Below, in pieces: positions 6,754 through 10,799 of a stretch of 10,799 bases of DNA. Location: NCBI GenBank assembly GCA_002421995.1, contig DISP01000225.1:1-10799 (forward strand), in the 5' to 3' direction. How positions within the stretch are numbered: position 1 is the stretch's first letter; every line of letters begins with the position of its first letter. The notes under the pieces were generated by a model, which did no database searches, was not told the DNA's origin, and worked only from the letters and a program-made list of their open reading frames with translations. Both the position numbers and the translations under genes were made by a program. Source of the DNA: Bacteroidales bacterium UBA6207. Its GTDB lineage: Bacteria > Bacteroidota > Bacteroidia > Bacteroidales > F082.

Positions 6754-7314
6754 TCAACCCAACACGAAACGGTGTATCGGGACATACAGCGGACCTTCTT
6801 TGCGCAAAATGCTCTCGAACAGAATGATTTCTTTTACGGCTGATTGCTGAAACACTTGTTGTGGCAGTTGTTGCATCACGCGCTGAAATGATGGCTTATC
6901 TTCCAAGCCTTTGATGCGGCCCAAAGTAAGATGCGGCACAAAATTTTGTCTGTCGCGCGCAAAACCTGAGCGGTCGCAGGCATCAATCACTTTTTCGGCC
7001 AAAAGATTCATTTCGGCAGAAGTTTTGCTGCTGCCCAGCCAAATCACACGCGGATCGTAGCGGCTGCCAAAAACCCCTGTGCGATCAAAAGTAAATTCAA
7101 AGCTTTTTTGCGATTCCAAAGCCTGTTCAATAGCCGAAACAATAACCGGAATGGCCTTTTCGGGCGTTTCGCCGATAAACTTGAGCGTGAGGTGCATGTT
7201 TTCGGACTTGGCCCAGCTGATGCGCTCCCGGGCTAATTGTTGTTTTAGTTGCTCCAGCAGCAAAAGCAGGGCAGGAGTAGCTTGCAAATGAATGGCAATA
7301 AAAAGTCGTTTCAT
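6754..7314 (-). CDS. thpR: RNA 2',3'-cyclic phosphodiesterase, 2H phosphoesterase family
   Basis: ThpR (LigT family) opens 2',3'-cyclic phosphates to 2'-phosphates and can reversibly join tRNA halves through 2'-5' bonds in vitro; its cellular role is unsettled. The 186-residue protein has both HxTx motifs that define the active site: H41-LTL in MHLTLKFIGE and H128-LTL in PHLTLGRIK. The N-terminus RLFIAIHL and the phenylalanine-rich FEFTFDRTGVFGS segment are typical for the family, as is the spacing between the motifs. The start at 7314 is supported by a TATCTTTG promoter box ending 4 bases before it. It diverges from the tRNA-Ala gene and converges on ppnP. This is a standard member of the family with no anomaly. 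Confidence 0.93.
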   Translation of the reverse strand: MKRLFIAIHLQATPALLLLLEQLKQQLARERISWAKSENMHLTLKFIGETPEKAIPVIVSAIEQALESQKSFEFTFDRTGVFGSRYDPRVIWLGSSKTSAEMNLLAEKVIDACDRSGFARDRQNFVPHLTLGRIKGLEDKPSFQRVMQQLPQQVFQQSAVKEIILFESILRKEGPLYVPIHRFVLG

Positions 7315-7318
7315 GCTA

Positions 7319-7326
7319 CAAAGATA
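7319..7326 (-). promoter_or_regulatory. TAnnTTTG -7 box just before thpR
   Basis: TATCTTTG on the minus strand (7326-7319) ends 4 bases before the ATG at 7314. The upstream DNA has no TTTG at standard distance. This is the third gene in the window with an identical box-to-ATG gap, suggesting a leaderless transcript. Confidence 0.5.
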
Positions 7327-7354
7327 CAGGCAAGGCCAGAAATTTTTTGTGTCT

Positions 7355-7387
7355 CTTGCTTTTTAAAACCGAATTTTAGTAATTTTG
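7355..7387 (+). promoter_or_regulatory. Promoter of the tRNA-Ala gene
   Basis: CTTG (7355-7358), a 21-base spacer and TAATTTTG (7380-7387) form a promoter with a perfect -7 box and a -33 box differing at one base. The mature tRNA begins 10 bases after the -7 box, leaving only a very short precursor leader for RNase P to remove. Confidence 0.6.
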
Positions 7388-7397
7388 CTCCCTCAAT

Positions 7398-7471
7398 GGG
7401 GAATTAGCTCAGTTGGCTAGAGCGTTTGACTGGCAGTCAAAAGGTCATCGGTTCGATTCCGTTATTCTCCA
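7398..7471 (+). tRNA. tRNA-Ala (anticodon GGC)
   Basis: The 74-base sequence folds as a full cloverleaf. The acceptor stem GGGGAAT pairs with ATTCTCC (7464-7470). The D arm is GCTC/GAGC with a GG-containing loop. The anticodon stem TTTGA/TCAAA encloses CTGGCAG, giving anticodon GGC at 7432-7434, which reads GCC and GCU. The third acceptor pair is G-U, the classic G3:U70 recognition signal for alanyl-tRNA synthetase, and the discriminator base is A. The T loop is TTCGATT. The T stem ATCGG/CCGTT has one U-U mismatch (7448 and 7462). CCA is not encoded; CTTG follows position 7471. It has its own promoter and terminator, so it is a single-gene unit. Confidence 0.96.
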
Positions 7472-7481
7472 CTTGATATTT

Positions 7482-7520
7482 AAAAGGCTACAACTAATCA
7501 AGTTGTAGCCTTTTTTCTTT
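7482..7520 (+). terminator. Intrinsic terminator of the tRNA-Ala gene
   Basis: A 14-bp perfect stem, AAAAGGCTACAACT (7482-7495) with AGTTGTAGCCTTTT (7501-7514), closes a 5-base AATCA loop and runs straight into TTTTTTCTTTT. The position 10 bases after the tRNA and the long T run make this a strong rho-independent terminator. The A-rich left arm could also let it act in the reverse direction. Confidence 0.9.
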
Positions 7521-7611
7521 TCATTCGGTATTCTTTTTTTGCACAGTTTTGCTTGGTGTTTACAACCTAAAGTTTCAGTTTTTGTCATTAGATTAAATTT
7601 TATTTAAGCTG

Positions 7612-7632
7612 TCAAAACATCAATGGTTTTGA
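7612..7632. repeat. Inverted repeat upstream of the flavoprotein pair
   Basis: TCAAAAC (7612-7618) and GTTTTGA (7626-7632) are a perfect 7-bp inverted repeat around a 7-base centre. It lies 28 bases before the ATG at 7661, in the region where a promoter for the operon should be, and no clear TAnnTTTG box is present nearby. An operator for a redox or TetR/HxlR-type regulator is possible but inferred. Confidence 0.4.
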
Positions 7633-7660
7633 TCATTTTTACTGAATAATTCTATTCCCG

Positions 7661-8215
7661 ATGCGCATTGCAATCCTTAATGGCGATCCTTCGCCAAATC
7701 AAAACCAGATGAACGGTTGGCTTCGAAGCTACGAAAACAGTTTGGTTGCCAATGGCCATCAGGTTGAACATTTTCATTTGTCTGAGATGAATTTGCATCA
7801 TTGCATAGGCTGCTGGACGTGCTGGTGGAAAACACCCGGGCGCTGTGTGCACAACGACGATGGCGAACAGGTTTTCAGGACTGTTATAAATGCCGATTTT
7901 TTTGTTTTTGCTTCTCCATTGATAGCGGGTTTCACCTCTGCATTGCTCAAAACCATCACCGATCGTTTTGTGGTGTTGATTCATCCTTATATCGAAATAA
8001 GGCTGGGAGAACTGCATCACCGAAAACGCTATGACAAGTATCCGAATTTTGGTTTGATACTCTCAAAAGAAGCAGATACTGACGAAGAAGATTTGCGTAT
8101 CGTTCGGGATATGTACGATCGGCTTGCTATCAACTTTCATGCGAAGATGTTGTATATGAACCTTGTTGAAGAACATAATCCGGAGGAAACAGCCTATGTC
8201 ACTACTCATCATTAA
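7661..8215 (+). CDS. Flavodoxin-fold NAD(P)H-dependent oxidoreductase with four-cysteine iron-sulfur-like motif
   Basis: This 184-residue protein begins with a beta strand and FMN-phosphate loop, MRIAILNGDPSPNQNQMNGW, as in the NADPH-dependent FMN reductase and iron-sulfur flavoprotein (Isf) families. At residues 48-62 it has CIGCWTCWWKTPGRC, a C-x2-C-x2-C-x7-C pattern that fits the compact cluster-binding motif of Isf, although in many relatives the fourth cysteine and the cluster are not proven. A second FMN-contact region is FASPLIAGFTSALLKTITDR (79-98). It probably passes electrons from NAD(P)H to an unknown acceptor in the cytoplasm. The start at 7661 fits the family N-terminus. Its last 20 bases overlap the next gene, indicating translational coupling. 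The substrate is unknown. Confidence 0.87.
   Translation: MRIAILNGDPSPNQNQMNGWLRSYENSLVANGHQVEHFHLSEMNLHHCIGCWTCWWKTPGRCVHNDDGEQVFRTVINADFFVFASPLIAGFTSALLKTITDRFVVLIHPYIEIRLGELHHRKRYDKYPNFGLILSKEADTDEEDLRIVRDMYDRLAINFHAKMLYMNLVEEHNPEETAYVTTHH
8182..8186 (+). promoter_or_regulatory. Strong ribosome binding site inside the preceding gene
   Basis: GGAGG sits 9 bases before the ATG at 8196 and within the end of the upstream coding sequence. It fixes the start of the second flavoprotein gene. It stands out because most starts in this window lack such a site, as is usual in Bacteroidota. Confidence 0.7.
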
Positions 8216-8855
8216 CGGATCGCCACGCAACAAAAAAAGCAATTCAAAGATTCTTGCCGATAAGTTTTTGGAAGGATTTGCCTCTGTTTCTCAAGAGCCT
8301 TTTGAGGTGTTTTACCTTGCATCTGCAAGCAGCAGGCAAGCACTGATGACGGCATTTGAAAGTGTTGATACTGTTATTATTATTTTTCCGCTTTATACAG
8401 ATTCGATGCCGGCTATCGTGAAAACTTTTTTTGAAGAGCTCTTTCATAACAGGTCAACTCGCTCAAAAACAATGGGTTTTATTGTTCAGTCAGGATTTAC
8501 AGAATCCGTACATTCAACTTTTGTGGCGGCCTGGCTTGAGAAATATTGCCGCAGAATGGGTTTCAATTATTTGGGAACGGTGATCAAAGGAGGGGTTGAA
8601 GGAATTCAGATTATGCCTGCGGGAATGACAAAAAAGCTGTTTGCTGATTTTACTGCTTTGGGCCGACATTTTGGAAACACCGGACAGTTTGATCCTGTTT
8701 TGACGGAGAAGCTGGCCAAACCATTTCGTTTGTCAGCATTTGCTTTGTGGCGGATGCGTATGATGCCTGCTTTTTTGAGAAATTTTTACTGGAACATGAA
8801 CCTGCGTAAAAATAAAGCCTTTGATCTCAGGTTTGATCAGCCATTCAAAGCGTGA
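8196..8855 (+). CDS. NADPH-dependent FMN reductase-like flavodoxin-fold protein
   Basis: A 219-residue flavodoxin-fold protein. The N-terminus MSLLIINGSPRNKKSNSKIL has the FMN-phosphate loop NGSPR-x4-S, and IIIFPLYTDSMPAIVKTFFE is the second flavin-contact segment (PLYxDSxPxxxK) of this superfamily. The C-terminal 60 residues are basic and aromatic-rich (LWRMRMMPAFLRNFYWNMN) and have no obvious domain match. The ATG at 8196 is chosen because GGAGG at 8182-8186 precedes it by 9 bases, one of the few true Shine-Dalgarno sequences in the window. An in-frame TTG at 8163 is less likely. It overlaps the preceding gene by 20 bases and is surely co-transcribed with it. The two may work as partners or as a heteromer, but that is inferred. 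It lacks the cysteine motif of its neighbour. Confidence 0.87.
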   Translation: MSLLIINGSPRNKKSNSKILADKFLEGFASVSQEPFEVFYLASASSRQALMTAFESVDTVIIIFPLYTDSMPAIVKTFFEELFHNRSTRSKTMGFIVQSGFTESVHSTFVAAWLEKYCRRMGFNYLGTVIKGGVEGIQIMPAGMTKKLFADFTALGRHFGNTGQFDPVLTEKLAKPFRLSAFALWRMRMMPAFLRNFYWNMNLRKNKAFDLRFDQPFKA

Positions 8856-8878
8856 GTGGTTGTTTTCAATGCTGAATC

Positions 8879-9679
8879 TTATTCAACATACCAGTCTGGC
8901 TTGCCTGTCAGAAAACCTGAGCTGAGAAGATAAAACTGTTCAGCAGCTTCTGCATGAACCCAGTGTGAAGCATTTTCGATGGTAATGATTTCTGCATTGG
9001 GAAAATTGGTGCGAATAACAGGATAATCCTCCGGCAAAATATAATCAGACTGCCCGCCCCTGACAAAAAGCGTTGGTTTGTAAAAGGCGGTGGAAGTTTC
9101 GATGGCATCGAACATTTGGTGCAGATTGCGCGAAATGCCATCAAGGTTGAGGCGCCATTCCAGGGTGTCTTTGTCGCGCCAATGTAGGTTTTTCATCAGA
9201 AACTGCCTGATGCGCAACTCCTTGACGCGTTCTGCCAGTTGTGCCTCGATGCTCGCACGCGACTGGTGCTCTGCTAAATTAATGGCTTGCATGGCTTCGA
9301 TAATGTTGCGGTGATTGGGTCGGTCGCCATAAGCTTTCAGGCTGATGTCAACCACAATAAGCCGGTTAACCAGTTCTGGAAATTCGAGCGTGAACCGCAT
9401 TGCCACCTTTCCACCCATGCTGTGGCCTAACAAGATTGGATTTATTATCTGCTCATCTTCAATGAGTTCTGCAAGATCATCGGTGAGTGCCAGGTAATTG
9501 AACACATCGCTGTGTGGAGAGAGTCCGTGGTTGCGTTGGTCGGGGATGATCACATCAAATCCTTCATCGGCAATTCGCCTGCCAAAGGTGACCCAATTGT
9601 CGGATATTCCAAACAAGCCATGCAGGATAATCAGGGGTTGATCGCCTTTGCGACCATAGCGTCGAAAAAAAAGTTTCAT
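8879..9679 (-). CDS. Alpha/beta hydrolase, YbfF/ABHD11-like esterase
   Basis: A 266-residue cytoplasmic alpha/beta hydrolase with no signal peptide. HGLFG at residues 20-24 forms the oxyanion loop. DQRNHGLSPHSD (47-58) and GHSMGG (85-90, nucleophile S87) are typical of YbfF-like esterases, as is the strand LIVVDISLKAYGDR (D111). Near the end are D212 in GGQSDYI and H239 in ASHWVHAE, completing the triad; D111 is a second candidate for the acid. Relatives cleave short acyl esters or thioesters in vitro, and the natural substrate is unknown. It follows the ABC-F gene on the same strand by 43 bases but has its own TAATTTTG box. It converges on the flavoprotein pair with a 23-base gap and no strong terminator. 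Confidence 0.92.
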   Translation of the reverse strand: MKLFFRRYGRKGDQPLIILHGLFGISDNWVTFGRRIADEGFDVIIPDQRNHGLSPHSDVFNYLALTDDLAELIEDEQIINPILLGHSMGGKVAMRFTLEFPELVNRLIVVDISLKAYGDRPNHRNIIEAMQAINLAEHQSRASIEAQLAERVKELRIRQFLMKNLHWRDKDTLEWRLNLDGISRNLHQMFDAIETSTAFYKPTLFVRGGQSDYILPEDYPVIRTNFPNAEIITIENASHWVHAEAAEQFYLLSSGFLTGKPDWYVE

Positions 9680-9697
9680 CGTAGCCTAAATGTTTGT

Positions 9698-9705
9698 CAA
9701 AATTA
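9698..9705 (-). promoter_or_regulatory. TAnnTTTG -7 box before the alpha/beta hydrolase
   Basis: TAATTTTG on the minus strand ends 18 bases before the ATG at 9679. A TTTG at 9721-9718 is only 12 bases away, which is shorter than the normal spacer, so the -33 element is uncertain. The hydrolase can probably be transcribed independently of the ABC-F gene. Confidence 0.45.
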
Positions 9706-9722
9706 TAAAATCGAGCGCAAAC

Positions 9723-10799
9723 TCATTGTTCGAGCTGTTTCAGATGGTTAAGTTTTTTCATTTCAAGAAAACTGCTTATTCCACCTAAATGCTCTTTAAC
9801 GCGTTTATTTCCAAACTCATACACTTTGTCAACCAATCCGTCAAGGAAGTCGCGATCGTGCGAAACAAGCACCAGCGTGCCGTCATAGTCCATGAGCGCG
9901 CTTTTAAGGATATCTTTTGTGCGCATATCAAGGTGGTTGGTGGGTTCGTCGAGTACGAGCAGGTTCACGGGTTCGAGCAAGAGTTTGATCATTGCCAGAC
10001 GTGTGCGCTCACCACCGGAAAGTACTTTTACTTTTTTGTTCCAGCTTTCGCCGCCAAACATAAACGCGCCAAGCAGGTCTTTGATTTTGGTGCGAATGTC
10101 GCCTTTGGCCACATCGTCAATGGTTTCGAATACGGTGACTTCCTCGTTGAGCAGTGAAGCTTCATTTTGGGCAAAATATCCGATCATGGTGTTGTGGCCG
10201 AGGCTCAGCTTGCCATCGAAATTTGTTTCGCCCATGAGGCATTTCACAAAAGTTGACTTTCCTTCGCCGTTTTTTCCAACCAGCGCAATGCGTTTGCCAC
10301 GCTCAACCACAAAAGAAACATCAGAAAAAACAAGGTGATCATCATAGCTTTTTGCCATGTTTTCAACGATGACCGGATAATTTCCTGAGCGTGGTGAGGG
10401 CGGAAACTTAAGTTTCAAAGCCGAGGTGTCTTCTTCGTCCACCTCTACCAATACAAGTTTTTCGAGCATGCGCACGCGCGACTGCACTTGGTTGGTTTTG
10501 GAGTAGGTGCCTTTGAAACGCTCGATAAACTCTTCATTGTCGGCAATAAACTTTTGTTGTTCGTCGTACTGTTTTTGCTGTTGTTCGCGGCGTTCTTTCC
10601 GCAACTGGAGATAGGAAGAGTAATTAACGCGGTAGTCGTAAATTCGACCCATCGTCACTTCGATGGTTCGGGTAGTTATGTTATCAACAAAAGCCCTGTC
10701 GTGCGAAATTACGATGACGGCTTTGGCGCTGTTGATCAGAAAATCTTCGAACCATTGCACCGATTCGATGTCGAGGTGATTGGTAGGCTCATCGAGCAG
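9723..10799 (-). CDS. ABC-F family ATPase, C-terminal part (5' end beyond right edge)
   Basis: The frame is open through the right edge, giving 358 residues of the C-terminal half. ABC-F proteins are soluble twin ATPases that act on the ribosome, helping translation factors or stalled complexes, and some protect against antibiotics. The fragment starts inside the first ATPase domain at its Walker B, LLDEPTNHLD, with H-loop SHDRAF. A charged coiled-coil linker (about residues 60-115) follows; in this family it reaches the peptidyl-transferase centre. The second domain has Walker A GKNGEGKST (175-183), signature LSGGE (260-264), Walker B LVLDEPTNHLD (281-291) and H-loop VSHDRDF. The protein ends shortly after this domain without the long C-terminal coiled coil of Uup. 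Housekeeping is likelier than resistance, but the subfamily cannot be fixed from this part. Confidence 0.95.
   Translation of the reverse strand: MLDEPTNHLDIESVQWFEDFLINSAKAVIVISHDRAFVDNITTRTIEVTMGRIYDYRVNYSSYLQLRKERREQQQKQYDEQQKFIADNEEFIERFKGTYSKTNQVQSRVRMLEKLVLVEVDEEDTSALKLKFPPSPRSGNYPVIVENMAKSYDDHLVFSDVSFVVERGKRIALVGKNGEGKSTFVKCLMGETNFDGKLSLGHNTMIGYFAQNEASLLNEEVTVFETIDDVAKGDIRTKIKDLLGAFMFGGESWNKKVKVLSGGERTRLAMIKLLLEPVNLLVLDEPTNHLDMRTKDILKSALMDYDGTLVLVSHDRDFLDGLVDKVYEFGNKRVKEHLGGISSFLEMKKLNHLKQLEQ

Noticed and set aside
6742..6758. Small inverted repeat GTTGA/TCAAC between ppnP and thpR as a bidirectional terminator
   Set aside because: Only 5 bp with a 7-base loop and no T run; too weak to call.
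7398..7660. tRNA gene as an integration site with mobile DNA beyond it
   Set aside because: No repeat of the tRNA 3' end, no integrase and no change in gene type to the right of it were seen.
7652..8020. Minus-strand open frame of 122 codons opposite the first flavoprotein gene
   Set aside because: The plus-strand frame has clear flavodoxin and cysteine motifs; the antisense frame has none.
8872..8884. Inverted repeat TGAAT-CTT-ATTCA between the second flavoprotein gene and the hydrolase
   Set aside because: The stem is 5 AT-rich bp and overlaps the hydrolase stop codon; not a credible terminator.

Overview
The window looks like chromosomal DNA of a Bacteroidota bacterium. Two secreted proteins carry type IX secretion (T9SS) type A sorting domains. 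Start-proximal promoter boxes follow the Bacteroidota TAnnTTTG pattern, and Shine-Dalgarno sequences are mostly absent. The recognised proteins (PurN with a GKGM motif, PpnP, ThpR, DUF3109, ABC-F) fit that phylum. I cannot name a species. There are no mobile elements, CRISPR arrays or phage genes, and most of the window is housekeeping.

Left part (1-3423, minus strand): two consecutive genes for exported T9SS cargo. The leftmost lost its 3' end at the window edge and has no recognised catalytic domain. The upstream one is a GH5 endoglucanase-type enzyme followed by a beta-sandwich region and a sorting domain. The 298-base gap between them holds a well-formed promoter with an inverted repeat in its spacer, and a possible weak terminator hairpin.

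Middle (3592-7314): a DUF3109 cysteine-rich protein (+), purN for purine synthesis (-), and, divergent from purN, a 474-residue conserved protein of unknown function followed 28 bases later by ppnP, a nucleoside phosphorylase (both +). thpR (2H phosphoesterase, -) converges on ppnP. Nucleotide synthesis and salvage genes therefore surround the unknown protein. The 188 bases at 4159-4346 contain only a short palindrome.

Right part (7398-10799): a tRNA-Ala(GGC) with its own promoter and a strong intrinsic terminator, then two overlapping flavodoxin-fold oxidoreductase genes (+), one with a four-cysteine motif. An alpha/beta hydrolase (-) converges on them. The last gene is the C-terminal part of an ABC-F ATPase (-) that runs in from beyond the right edge.

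Nothing here is a clearly new system. The best leads are the unknown gene coupled to ppnP, the repeated 4-base distance between promoter box and ATG in three genes (suggesting leaderless mRNAs), and the iron-sulfur-like flavoprotein pair.
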